Origin: Dethiosulfatibacter aminovorans DSM 17477
GTDB taxonomy: Bacteria; Bacillota; Clostridia; Tissierellales; Dethiosulfatibacteraceae
Length of the DNA: 64,000 nucleotides
Reading direction: 5' to 3'
NCBI RefSeq assembly: GCF_900142005.1
Contig: NZ_FQZL01000008.1
Location: forward strand, 62,001 to 126,000
The position numbers and the translations under genes are program-made. Below are positions 8,210 through 17,570 of this stretch, piece after piece (the first letter of the stretch is position 1; every line of letters starts with the position of its first letter). The notes beneath the pieces were generated by a model, which searched no databases, was not told where the DNA came from, and was given only the letters and a program-made list of their open reading frames with translations.

Positions 8210-9937
8210 ATGATTAAACTATTTAAAGGAATGAAAAAATACAAGTTCCAGGTAGTCCTTGTTTTTGTGTTTACATTCATGAAGGTTCTTGCGGAGCTCA
8301 TGCTTCCCACCCTTATGGCAGACATAGTGAATATTGGAATCAGGAATGAGGACATAGCTTTCATAATGAAGACAGGTGTTGTAATGCTGGGGATAGCCCT
8401 GGCGGGCACAGGTTCTGATATTTTAAAGGCATACCTGTCGGCAAGGGTGAGCATGTCTTTTGTGACGGACTTGAGAAGGAAGCTTTTCACCAAGGTACAG
8501 TCTCTGTCTCCCGGTGAATTCGACGAGACGGGAACATCATCACTCATAACAAGAACTACAAACGATGTAACCCAGATTCAGAACCTTTCCATTATGGGCT
8601 TAAGGATGATGATAAGGGCTCCTCTCATGGCAATAGGTGGAGTCATCATGGCCGTATCGAAAAACCCGGGACTTTCTACCCTGATTCTTACAGTTGTTCT
8701 AGTACTGGCGGCGCTGATAGGAATTGTGGCATCCATAACAATCCCGCTTTTCAAAAAGATGCAGACGAAGGTTGACAACCTTAACAGGGTGTTGAGGGAA
8801 CGCTTGACAGGCATCAGGGTTATAAGAGCCTTCAACAGGACAGCATATGAACGTGACAGATTTACTGAAGCCAATGGAGATCTTACGGATAATGCACTTA
8901 AGGTCAACCGGATAATGGCATCCATGTTCCCCATGATCATTCTCCTGATGAATTTCACTACTATTGCCATTGTATGGAGGGGTGCAGGAAGCATAGACGT
9001 TGGAATACTGGAAATAGGCGATATGATGGCATTTATCCAGTATGCAACAATGATACTGTTTGCGTTGGTAATGATGACCATGATGTTTACAATGATACCA
9101 AGAGCATCGGCATCCGCTGTCAGAATAAACGAGATACTTGACATGGAGACGGCAATAACGGATCCTGATGATGCAAAAACACCTGATGAAAAAAGAGGAC
9201 TTCTGGAATTCAGGAATGTTTGCTTCAAGTATGAAGGAGCGGAAGAGAATGCCCTGGAGAACATATCATTCAAGGCAATGCCCGGCGAGGTTACGGGCAT
9301 AATAGGGTCCACCGGGTCGGGTAAATCCACCCTTATAAATATGATACCGAGATTTTTCGATCCTTGCGATGGAAGCATATTTGTGGACGGGACGGACATA
9401 AGGGAAATGACACAAAGAGACCTGAGAAACAGGATTGGACTTGTACCGCAGAAGGCGGTCTTGTTTACAGGATCCGTAAGGGACAACATAATATTTGGAG
9501 ACAAGACAATCGATGAAGACAGGTTAATGGTGTCTGCAGCTGTTTCCCAGTCAGAGGAATTCATTGATACATTGAGTGACGGGTACAATTTCCAGATATC
9601 CCAGGGAGGTACAAACCTGTCAGGAGGCCAGAAACAGAGACTTTCAATAGCGAGGGCACTGGCTGGAAGAAAGGAGATATACATCTTCGACGACAGCTTT
9701 TCAGCTCTTGACTTCAAGACCGATGCTGCTTTGAGAAGGGCTCTTAAGAAGGATACCGAGGATTCTACGGTTATCATTGTAACCCAGAGGGTCAATACCA
9801 TAATGGATGCAGACAATATAATAGTACTTGAAAAAGGAAGGCTTGCAGGAATGGGAAAACACAGGGAACTTATGAAGGATAATCAAGTCTACAGGGATAT
9901 TGTCCTTTCCCAGATGTCAGAGGAGGAATCGGCATGA
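8210..9937 (+). CDS. ABC exporter half-transporter A (membrane-ATPase fusion)
   Basis: A 575-residue type IV ABC half-transporter: six-helix membrane domain (about residues 1-310), then a nucleotide-binding domain with Walker A GSTGSGKST, signature LSGGQKQRL and Walker B EIYIFDDSFSALD. The residue after Walker B is Asp followed by Ser rather than the catalytic Glu, which is the pattern of the degenerate-site subunit of heterodimeric exporters such as BmrCD or TM287/288. It overlaps the next gene by 4 bp (ATGA), so the pair forms one complex. Confidence 0.9.
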   Translation: MIKLFKGMKKYKFQVVLVFVFTFMKVLAELMLPTLMADIVNIGIRNEDIAFIMKTGVVMLGIALAGTGSDILKAYLSARVSMSFVTDLRRKLFTKVQSLSPGEFDETGTSSLITRTTNDVTQIQNLSIMGLRMMIRAPLMAIGGVIMAVSKNPGLSTLILTVVLVLAALIGIVASITIPLFKKMQTKVDNLNRVLRERLTGIRVIRAFNRTAYERDRFTEANGDLTDNALKVNRIMASMFPMIILLMNFTTIAIVWRGAGSIDVGILEIGDMMAFIQYATMILFALVMMTMMFTMIPRASASAVRINEILDMETAITDPDDAKTPDEKRGLLEFRNVCFKYEGAEENALENISFKAMPGEVTGIIGSTGSGKSTLINMIPRFFDPCDGSIFVDGTDIREMTQRDLRNRIGLVPQKAVLFTGSVRDNIIFGDKTIDEDRLMVSAAVSQSEEFIDTLSDGYNFQISQGGTNLSGGQKQRLSIARALAGRKEIYIFDDSFSALDFKTDAALRRALKKDTEDSTVIIVTQRVNTIMDADNIIVLEKGRLAGMGKHRELMKDNQVYRDIVLSQMSEEESA

Positions 9938-11811
9938 GCACACAAAGGGAAAAAAGAGAAAACAGACCCCAGTACATGCAGAGTAGAGGCCCCGGAAGAA
10001 GGGGGCACAACCTTGCAATACCTGTAGAGAAGGCAAAGGACTTCAAGGGTACTCTGAGAAGGCTTTTAATCTATCTCAAACCCCACAGGATAAAATTGAT
10101 TCTTGCACTGCTTCTGGCTTCAGCGGGAACCATATTCAATATTTTCGGTCCCAAGGTACTTGGAATGGCAACTGACAGCATATACGACACTGTAAAGGCC
10201 AGGCTGGGAGGGAGCGAAGCCGCCATGGATTACGGATATTTGACAAGGATTCTGCTTGTCCTCGTCGGTCTCTACATGGCATACTCCATCTTCAGTTATT
10301 TGACTCAGTACCTTATGGTGGGGATATCTCAGAAAACGGTATACAATCTGAGGGAGGAAGTGAGCAGAAAGCTTGAAAAACTTCCTCTGAAATATTATGA
10401 TTCCAATACCCACGGTGAGATTCTCAGCAGGGTGACAAACGATATCGACAATATAAGCAATACCTTGCAGCAGAGTCTTAACCAGATACTGACATCTCTG
10501 GTGTCCCTTGTCGGAATAATTGTTATGATGTTGACAATCAGTACTATGTTGACTCTTGTGACCCTTGTTACTCTTCCCTTGAGCATGCTCATAACAAGGC
10601 AGGTTGCAAAGAGGTCTCAAAAGTACTTCAAGGAGCAGCAGAAGGTTCTTGGAAATCTCAACGGTCACATTGAGGAGATGTATACGGGACACAAGATAGT
10701 AAAGGCTTTCAATTATGAAAAAGATTCGGAAATAAAATTTGACGGATTGAATGAAAGACTTTGTGAAGTTGGTATAAGAGCACAGTTCATATCCGGTATC
10801 ATAATGCCGTTGATGATATTTGTAGGCAACATAGGATATGTAATAGTCTGCGCCGCAGGAAGCTTTCTTGTAACGAGAAATATGATGACGCTTGGTGGAA
10901 TACAGGCCTTCATCCAGTATTCAAGACAGTTTTCCCATCCAATAGTACAGATAGCAAACATAGCAAATATTATACAATCCACCATAGCTTCAGCTGAAAG
11001 GGTTTTCGAGATTCTTGATGAAGAAGAGGAAGTGGAGGAGAATAATTCTGAGATTGACGCAAGAAGCGTATCTGGCGGAGTTTCCTTTGAAAGCATAAGC
11101 TTCAGCTATAAAAAGGATTCCGAGCTTATCAAAAACCTGAACATTGATGTGAAGCCGGGACAGACCGTGGCAATAGTAGGTCCGACAGGAGCAGGTAAGA
11201 CAACCCTTGTGAACCTTCTAATGAGATTCTATGAAATAGACGGTGGGAACATAAGGATAGACGGAAGGGACATTACGGACTATACGAGAGGCAGCTTGAG
11301 GAGCGTATTCGGCATGGTCCTACAGGACACCTGGCTCTTCAAGGGAACCATAAGGGACAATATAGCATATGGAAGGTTGGATGCTACCGATGAAGATATT
11401 GTAGAGGCTGCGCAGGCAGCCAATGCAGACCACTTCATAAGAACCTTGCCCCTTGGATACGACACAGTCCTCAATGAGGAGGCTGACAATATATCACAGG
11501 GACAGAAGCAGCTTATTACAATTGCAAGGGCCATACTTGCGGATCCTCAGATACTTATTCTTGACGAGGCAACGAGTTCCGTAGATACAAGGACTGAGAA
11601 ATGCATTCAGAAGGCTACTGAAAAGCTGATGGAGGGAAGGACGAATTTCGTTATAGCGCACAGGCTTTCCACAATTATCGATTCGGATATAATACTGGTT
11701 ATGAATGACGGTGATATAATCGAAAAGGGCAGCCACAAGGAGCTCATTGAAAAAGGCGGCTTCTATGCGGATCTGTACAACAGCCAGTTTGCAATGAACA
11801 AGGCTGGGTAA
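9934..11811 (+). CDS. ABC exporter half-transporter B (membrane-ATPase fusion)
   Basis: The 625-residue partner of the preceding subunit. A basic, disordered N-terminal extension of about 50 residues precedes the six-helix membrane domain. The ATPase domain has Walker A GPTGAGKTT, Walker B ILILDEATSSVD with the catalytic Glu, and a non-canonical signature NISQGQKQLI. Together with a degenerate partner this fits a heterodimeric multidrug exporter in the cytoplasmic membrane. The substrate is unknown; control by the MarR gene is inferred from the operon. Confidence 0.9.
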   Translation: MSTQREKRENRPQYMQSRGPGRRGHNLAIPVEKAKDFKGTLRRLLIYLKPHRIKLILALLLASAGTIFNIFGPKVLGMATDSIYDTVKARLGGSEAAMDYGYLTRILLVLVGLYMAYSIFSYLTQYLMVGISQKTVYNLREEVSRKLEKLPLKYYDSNTHGEILSRVTNDIDNISNTLQQSLNQILTSLVSLVGIIVMMLTISTMLTLVTLVTLPLSMLITRQVAKRSQKYFKEQQKVLGNLNGHIEEMYTGHKIVKAFNYEKDSEIKFDGLNERLCEVGIRAQFISGIIMPLMIFVGNIGYVIVCAAGSFLVTRNMMTLGGIQAFIQYSRQFSHPIVQIANIANIIQSTIASAERVFEILDEEEEVEENNSEIDARSVSGGVSFESISFSYKKDSELIKNLNIDVKPGQTVAIVGPTGAGKTTLVNLLMRFYEIDGGNIRIDGRDITDYTRGSLRSVFGMVLQDTWLFKGTIRDNIAYGRLDATDEDIVEAAQAANADHFIRTLPLGYDTVLNEEADNISQGQKQLITIARAILADPQILILDEATSSVDTRTEKCIQKATEKLMEGRTNFVIAHRLSTIIDSDIILVMNDGDIIEKGSHKELIEKGGFYADLYNSQFAMNKAG

Positions 11812-11948
11812 AGGACAAGTGTTGTTTCAGAAAACTCATAAAAATTCTTTTTAAAAGACGGATATCTTGATAGAATATTAATATTGGCGTCTTACATGGT
11901 GTAAATTAAGCATAAAACAGTAAATTTGGATTTCTAAGGAGTGATTAA

Positions 11949-13337
11949 ATGGAAGAATTAGACCGAAAGCTGCTTCTTGATATAGTTCTGAACAATCTCG
12001 ACAAGGGCATGGCAATCATAAATCGAAACGGGGAGTTCATATACTATAACAGGAAAATAGCAGAGCTTGAAGGTTTTGAACCGGAGGAGGTTCTTGGCCA
12101 TCATCTTCAGGAGATGTTTCCGACTGATGAAAGTTCCATGCTGAATGTACTTGAAAACGGTATTCCAATATATAACAGTCTGCAAGAATATATTAATAAA
12201 AATGGCAAAAAAATCTTTTCCATGGTAACAGATGTTCCAATAATCTCTGAAGGCGAAATTGAGGGTGTAGTTGAATTTGTTCATGATATCGATCAGATTA
12301 AGCAAATATATCAAGCAATCCAAAGCTTTGAAAAATCTATAGATTCAGTAAAAAGAACAAAAAATGATGGGATGAAAAAACTCCATGAATTCAAGGACTA
12401 CAAGACACTGAATTTTGAATTGTTGGAGCTGTTAAAGAAAATTGAAAAACTGTCTTTATCCAGATCCAATGTTTTAATATATGGTGAAACCGGTACTGGG
12501 AAGGAGATTATAGCTCAGAGTATCCATACTTCAAGTGAAAGGAAAAATAAACCTTTTGTTGCTCAAAACTGTGCTGCAATTCCAGAAACACTCTTGGAGT
12601 CAATACTTTTTGGGACAGTAAAGGGAAGTTTTACCGGATCTATTGAGAGAAAAGGCCTGTTTGAAAAGGCTGATGGAGGTACATTGCTCCTTGACGAGTT
12701 GAATTCCATGCCTATGCATCTTCAATCAAAATTGCTTAGAGTAATACAGGAAGGATACATCAGACGTGTTGGCGGCAGTAGTGAAATAAAAGTTGATGTA
12801 AGAGTTGTGGCGACTGTAAATGCAGATCCAAATGTTCTCATTGAAAATTGTAAATTGAGGGAAGACTTGTTTTACAGGCTCAGTATAATATCCATATACG
12901 TGCCGCCATTGAGAAGCAGAAGTGAAGACATTGAATATCTTTCAAAGCTTTTTATTGATGCAGAGAATAAATTCAAGAATATGAACTTGAAATTGTCCCA
13001 TGAAGTGTTGGAGCTTTTCAATACCTACGATTGGAAGGGGAATGTAAGGGAGTTGAAAAATATTATTGAAAGTGCCTGCAACGTTGCAGGTGATGATAAG
13101 TATATCAAACTGGAACATTTGCCTTGCTATCTGATTGAAAGATTGAGAAGCAGGAATCTTTTATCCGACGATAATCAGGTTAAGTCATCTTATTCGGATA
13201 TGGTTGAATCCTTTGAGAAAGGGATTATATCAGAGATGTTGAAGAAAACAGAGGGAAATGTATCAAAAGCATCAAAGCTTTTAAAAATAAAGAGGCAGAC
13301 TCTTCAGCATAAAATTAAGAAACTTAATATTCGGTAA
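11949..13337 (+). CDS. Sigma-54-dependent activator (PAS-AAA+-Fis) of the dimethylamine operon
   Basis: A 462-residue bacterial enhancer-binding protein. Residues 1-115 form a PAS sensor (IINRNGEFIYYNRKIAELEG). The AAA+ domain has Walker A GETGTGKE, a sigma-54 contact loop reading GSFTGS instead of GAFTGA, and Walker B GTLLLDELNS. The C-terminus is a Fis-type helix-turn-helix (EGNVSKASKLLKIKRQTLQ). It uses ATP hydrolysis to open sigma-54 promoters. A sigma-54 promoter and matching palindromes lie just downstream, before the transporter-mtbC-mtbB operon, so it very likely controls that operon. The PAS ligand is unknown. Confidence 0.9.
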   Translation: MEELDRKLLLDIVLNNLDKGMAIINRNGEFIYYNRKIAELEGFEPEEVLGHHLQEMFPTDESSMLNVLENGIPIYNSLQEYINKNGKKIFSMVTDVPIISEGEIEGVVEFVHDIDQIKQIYQAIQSFEKSIDSVKRTKNDGMKKLHEFKDYKTLNFELLELLKKIEKLSLSRSNVLIYGETGTGKEIIAQSIHTSSERKNKPFVAQNCAAIPETLLESILFGTVKGSFTGSIERKGLFEKADGGTLLLDELNSMPMHLQSKLLRVIQEGYIRRVGGSSEIKVDVRVVATVNADPNVLIENCKLREDLFYRLSIISIYVPPLRSRSEDIEYLSKLFIDAENKFKNMNLKLSHEVLELFNTYDWKGNVRELKNIIESACNVAGDDKYIKLEHLPCYLIERLRSRNLLSDDNQVKSSYSDMVESFEKGIISEMLKKTEGNVSKASKLLKIKRQTLQHKIKKLNIR

Positions 13338-13349
13338 GGACTAAACGGT

Positions 13350-13395
13350 AGCTGCCCATATATTTGCATTGAGCAAATATATGGGCAGCTTTTTT
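13350..13395 (+). terminator. Terminator of the activator gene that contains a palindromic half-site pair
   Basis: An 18-bp perfect stem (13350-13367 with 13373-13390), 5-nt loop, then a T-run. Each arm carries TGCCCATATAT, the same sequence as the separate palindrome at 13471-13486, so the element may be both terminator and DNA-binding site. Confidence 0.85.
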
Positions 13396-13470
13396 GTTAT
13401 GCCATATAGGTTCATTTTATGGGAAATCTTTGGAAGTGAATTGTCGAAAGTTTCCATACGAGATAATAAG

Positions 13471-13486
13471 TGCCCATATATGGGCA
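13471..13486. promoter_or_regulatory. Perfect palindrome TGCCCATATATGGGCA, candidate enhancer site
   Basis: A 16-bp perfect palindrome about 140 bp upstream of the sigma-54 promoter, at the distance expected of an upstream activating sequence. Its arm TGCCCATATAT recurs in the terminator stem at 13350-13390. Confidence 0.65.
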
Positions 13487-13624
13487 AATTTCTTTATGGA
13501 GATATTAAGTTGCGTTGCTGAAATAATAAAAGTTATAAAAATATAAATCTCGAAGAGGTTGAAAAAACTGGAGATGTAAATAAAAACACAAAAATGTTGA
13601 AAAAAATTGTAAATATTTTGTTTT

Positions 13625-13640
13625 AGGTATGAAACTTGCA
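13625..13640 (+). promoter_or_regulatory. Sigma-54 (-24/-12) promoter for the nhaC-mtbC-mtbB operon
   Basis: AGGTATGAAACTTGCA: GG at 13626-13627 and GC at 13638-13639 with the obligatory 12-bp offset and a TTGCA -12 element. It lies 176 bp upstream of the transporter start and directly downstream of a sigma-54 activator gene. Confidence 0.75.
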
Positions 13641-13816
13641 TTTATCATTTTAAACAAATAGCCATTCTAATAATAAAAAGGAGGATATGAGATATTCGGT
13701 TAAAATATCAATAATAAAAGTGCATAAACTAGTAATCAATTTGACATAATGGATATCAAAATTGAGCAGTATAGATTTAAAGAGACTTGATTATTAATAT
13801 TTTAAGGAGCGAGTTT

Positions 13817-15241
13817 ATGAATTTAACAACAAAAAATGAAAGAAAGCCGTCTTTACTTATTGCAAGCATTCCTTTTTTAAGCATGTTGCTGTTTGTAACA
13901 GTAGGTATTATCAAACTTGGTGTTGATCCTCAAATACCTTTGCTTGCAGGGACTGTGGTAGCTACTATTGTTGGAAAGTATCTGGGTTATTCATGGAAAT
14001 CAATGGAAAAGTCAATAATCGATTCGATAGGTCTTGTTATGCAGGCTTGCTTGATAATTATGATTATTGGATGTTTGATTGGAGTATGGGTAGCAGGCGG
14101 TATTGTACCGGGCATGGTTTATTACGGGCTTAAGATATTTACACCAAAATTCTTCCTTGTAATAGTCGTATTGCTATGTTCCATCGTTTCCATGGCTACA
14201 GGAAGTTCATGGACAACTGCTGGAACCATAGGTGTTGCAGCAATGGGTGTAGGATCTGGACTGGGAATTCCGCCTGCAATGACAGCTGGAGCAATAATAA
14301 GTGGAGCAATATTTGGAGATAAGATGTCACCTTTGTCAGACAGTACAAATCTGGCGCCTGGGATTGCCGGAGCGGATCTGTTTGACCATATAAGACACAT
14401 GGTCTATACTACAGGACCAAGTTATATTATTTCAATAATACTGTTCCTGTTTCTGGGATTGAATTATCAGAGTGGACAGGTAGATGCAGGTGCGATAAAT
14501 GATATATTGGCTACGTTGGAAAGTGAATTCTGGATCAGTCCGTTATTGCTGATAGCTCCAGTGTTTGTAATTGCCATGGTTGTTTTGAGAATACCTGCAA
14601 TTCCGGGAATGATAGGTGGAACTTTTGTAGGAATTATCTTCTCAGCCATACAAGGACTTGGATTCAGGGACATATTATCCGTGTTGCACTATGGATATGA
14701 AATAACCACACAAAACGAACTGGTCAATACACTTCTTAACAGAGGTGGTCTTGATTCAATGATGTGGACAATTTCTCTAGTAATATGTGCATTGTCATTT
14801 GGAGGAGTCATTGAAAGAACGGGGTGCCTTGAAACCATAATTACAGTAATAATGAAATTCTGTAAAAGCAGAGGGTCAATCATTCTCTCGAATATTCTGG
14901 TTTGCATATCCATGAACTTTATTGCAGCAGATCAATACATGGCAATAGTAATACCGGGTAAGATGTACAAGCCAATATACAAGAGACTTAATTTGAAGCC
15001 CAAGAACCTTTCAAGAGTATTGGAGGACTCAGGGACTTTGACTTCACCGCTGGTGCCTTGGTCCACCTGTGGAGCGTTTTATTTTGCAACGCTTGGAGTG
15101 CATGCCTTTGACTATCTTCCATTTACGTTCCTGGCGCTTATCAATCCCATAGTTTCAATCATTTATGGATTCACAGGAATAACAATGGAAGAATTTGAAA
15201 CAGCTGCAGAAACAGAGGGCAGCAATATTACTAATGTATAA
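13817..15241 (+). CDS. NhaC-family Na+/H+ antiporter-type transporter
   Basis: A 474-residue membrane protein with about eleven to twelve hydrophobic helices and NhaC hallmarks: ATGSSWTTAGTIGVA, GAIFGDKMSPLSDSTNLAPG and LVPWSTCGAFY. NhaC proteins exchange sodium for protons, and some relatives exchange organic substrates. As first gene of a sigma-54-controlled dimethylamine operon it may import the amine or manage sodium or proton balance; this is inference. The ATG at 13817 has an AAGGAG ribosome site; the upstream in-frame extension has none. Confidence 0.88.
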   Translation: MNLTTKNERKPSLLIASIPFLSMLLFVTVGIIKLGVDPQIPLLAGTVVATIVGKYLGYSWKSMEKSIIDSIGLVMQACLIIMIIGCLIGVWVAGGIVPGMVYYGLKIFTPKFFLVIVVLLCSIVSMATGSSWTTAGTIGVAAMGVGSGLGIPPAMTAGAIISGAIFGDKMSPLSDSTNLAPGIAGADLFDHIRHMVYTTGPSYIISIILFLFLGLNYQSGQVDAGAINDILATLESEFWISPLLLIAPVFVIAMVVLRIPAIPGMIGGTFVGIIFSAIQGLGFRDILSVLHYGYEITTQNELVNTLLNRGGLDSMMWTISLVICALSFGGVIERTGCLETIITVIMKFCKSRGSIILSNILVCISMNFIAADQYMAIVIPGKMYKPIYKRLNLKPKNLSRVLEDSGTLTSPLVPWSTCGAFYFATLGVHAFDYLPFTFLALINPIVSIIYGFTGITMEEFETAAETEGSNITNV

Positions 15242-15308
15242 ATCATCATTCAAAAAATGATTTATAAATAGAATCGGCTTATTTGTTAATGATGTAATGG
15301 AGGTACAT

Positions 15309-15977
15309 ATGAACAAGGAAAATATATTCAGCATGGCAAGTGAATCTGTTATAAATTCAGATGACAAGCTTGCATTAGAGGCTTTGGAGATGGCCAAAAG
15401 TAAAAATATTGATTTGATGGAACTGCTCAGCGGCGGTTTCAGTGCAGGCATCAGGGAAATGGGGGAAAAATATGCAAGTGGTGAAGTGTTTGTTCCGGAA
15501 CTTCTTATGGCAGCCAGGATTATGAAAATAATCACAGCCGAAATTGAAGAGTTGATGGAAACTTCGGATATGCCTAAAAAGGCTAAACTGGTAATAGGTA
15601 CTGTAAAAGGAGATGTACATGATATTGGCAAGGGTATAGTCTGTTCAATTGTGAAAAGCAATGGGATTGAAGTTTACGATCTGGGAAGAGAGGTTCCTCC
15701 TCAAACTTTCATAGACAAGGCGGAAGAAGTAGGTGCTGATTTCATCGGCAGTAGTGCCTTGTTAACGACAACAATGGTTAATCAAAAGGAAATCGAGAGG
15801 CTTCTTGTTGAACAGGGACTGAAGGACAAGTACAAGACTCTTGTCGGAGGTGCTCCGGCTACAAAGAGATGGGCTGAAAAGATTGGTGCATATGCATATT
15901 GTGAGGATGCGTCAGATACTGTTGAAACTATACTTAAATGGGTTAATGAAAGAGAAGCATTAAAGGAGATGGTGTAA
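15309..15977 (+). CDS. mtbC: Methylamine-type corrinoid protein (dimethylamine corrinoid protein)
   Basis: A 222-residue corrinoid-binding protein. An N-terminal helical cap domain (residues 1-90) is followed by a B12-binding Rossmann domain with the base-off ligand motif DVHDIGKG and the downstream SSALLTTTM and GGAPAT loops. It carries the methyl group on cobalt from dimethylamine, delivered by MtbB. It is located immediately before mtbB, with stop and next start adjacent. Start 15309 follows GGAGG at 15299-15303. The mtbC symbol rests on pairing with mtbB; sequence alone does not separate MtmC, MtbC and MttC. Confidence 0.88.
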   Translation: MNKENIFSMASESVINSDDKLALEALEMAKSKNIDLMELLSGGFSAGIREMGEKYASGEVFVPELLMAARIMKIITAEIEELMETSDMPKKAKLVIGTVKGDVHDIGKGIVCSIVKSNGIEVYDLGREVPPQTFIDKAEEVGADFIGSSALLTTTMVNQKEIERLLVEQGLKDKYKTLVGGAPATKRWAEKIGAYAYCEDASDTVETILKWVNEREALKEMV

Positions 15978-17399
15978 TTGGCGGAAGAGAAAAAATTTAG
16001 AACCAGTATGGGTGATGGATTTATCGTCCATATGACTGAAGAAGAAATAAGAAGCGATATTGATGCCGGTGTTGCCGATGCAGTGAAGAGAGGAAAAATA
16101 AGTCCTTTGACAGAAGAAGAGAAGAATCATCTCTACAACATAATCATTATGCCAGGCAAGGTAGTGGGAGTCGAGCCAGGCAGGGAAGTCGTTTCGACTA
16201 ATGATTCGGGCTCGTATAAAGTGAGTTCAAAATGCATGATATCAATTAGAAGAGATGAGCAGGCTGCAATAGCTGAAAGAGTGTGGGGGTGTGACTCCAT
16301 AGACATAGGAAATACTGACTATAATTATAAGACAGTGAAAGGTATAGCGGACAGGGAAGCCAGTACAATGAGAATGGCGCTCCAGAAGACTACAATGCCC
16401 CTTTTCTATGGTGCAATGGCAAATCTGGGCTTTTATACAAAGCCGGACGGTCCTGTCGAAAACTGGTCAATGCTGCTTCCGGATGGAAGAATTGAAGAAG
16501 CTATGGAAGCGCAAGAAGAGGCAATTGAGCATTCGGTACGAGATATAGTGTTTGTTGCAGAACAAATATATAATGCTGGAGGAGACGGAATAAACCTTGA
16601 TACTACAGGCGCGGCTGGTGATGCTGATTTTCTTGCAGCTCTGAAAGCCACTGAAATCATTAAGAAGGAATACCCGGATCTTGCCGTGGAAATAGGAATG
16701 GCAGGGGAATTTGTCCTGGGAATGCATGGAAAACTTGAATATGATGGAAAGAGACTGGCAGGCATGTATACGCATGATCAGGTAAAAGCCGTTGAAAAAG
16801 CAGGAGCTTCTATTTTTGGTGCAGTTGTCAATACAAATTGCAACAAGTCGTTCCCTTGGAATATTGGGAGGGTCTGTACATTCATTAAAGCATGTACTGA
16901 TGTTGCAGAAATTCCTGTACATGCAAATGTAGGCATGGGCGTGTGTGGAATTCCAATGAATGAAATACTACACACGGATATAGTTTCAAAAACCGATAAA
17001 GCGTTAATAGAAATTTGTAAGATAGACGGGTTGTAGATAGGCGTAGGCGATCCTTTAGCTCAAGAAGCAAATCATTCAATTGCATCATGCATGGGTGGTG
17101 TTCGTACTGCAGGAGATCTTGTTTTACGTATGCAAATGACCCATAAGATGAAAATTGATGATGCGAAAAATTACATAGCTGACAAGTTGGGAGTTAATCT
17201 GGAGCAATTGAGTGATGCGGTATATATGTCCGAATTGAGAGATGATTTGGGAATAGGTACTCAGGAACCTTTTGTAACAGATGCCAACTATGGAATGGAA
17301 GCAAAATTCAATATATCTGAAAAACTTGGATTGAAAATTAATTCGGTTGAAAGATTCAAGGAAAGAGCAGGAATCAAAAAAGCTGAATTGATGGTTTAA
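15978..17399 (+). CDS. mtbB: Dimethylamine:corrinoid methyltransferase with in-frame UAG (pyrrolysine)
   Basis: MtbB moves a methyl group from dimethylamine to the cobalt of its corrinoid protein. Read through the TAG at 17034-17036 (codon 353) the frame gives 473 residues, close to archaeal MtbB at about 467. The flanks of the amber codon, KIDGL before and IGVGDP after, match the archaeal pyrrolysine site, and family motifs PLFYGAM, GMAGEFVLGMHG and GMGVCGIPM are present. Without suppression the product stops at 352 residues and loses the 120-residue end. The TTG start is supported by AAAGGAG 9 bp upstream and by the N-terminus MAEEKKFRTSMGDG aligning with known MtbB. TAA is the true stop. 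Confidence 0.95.
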
Positions 17400-17412
17400 T
17401 TTAATATGGCTT

Positions 17413-17467
17413 CAGGCAGTTTGTCTCATGTTTTGCATAGGTGTGCATATCGTATTCAAACTGTCTG
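17413..17467 (+). repeat. Stem-loop just downstream of mtbB
   Basis: CAGGCAGTTTG (17413-17423) pairs with CAAACTGTCTG (17457-17467), 11 bp with one G-U pair. No U-run follows, so it looks like a 3'-end stabiliser or processing site rather than a terminator. Confidence 0.55.
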
Positions 17468-17494
17468 GAGCATATGAATTAAAGCTGTGATTTT

Positions 17495-17559
17495 AATAAT
17501 CATATTTCTAAAGAATTTGCTTCCATAGACAGATTCTGTAGAAATATGATTATTTTTTT
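17495..17559 (+). terminator. Strong terminator/attenuator directly before pylSc
   Basis: A 16-bp perfect stem (17495-17510 with 17539-17554, arm core ATCATATTTCTA), loop with an inner AGAAT/ATTCT pairing, then TTTTT running straight into the pylSc ribosome site GGAGGG (17560-17565). It either separates mtbB from the pyl genes or attenuates readthrough into them. Confidence 0.85.
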
Positions 17560-17570
17560 GGAGGGATAAT

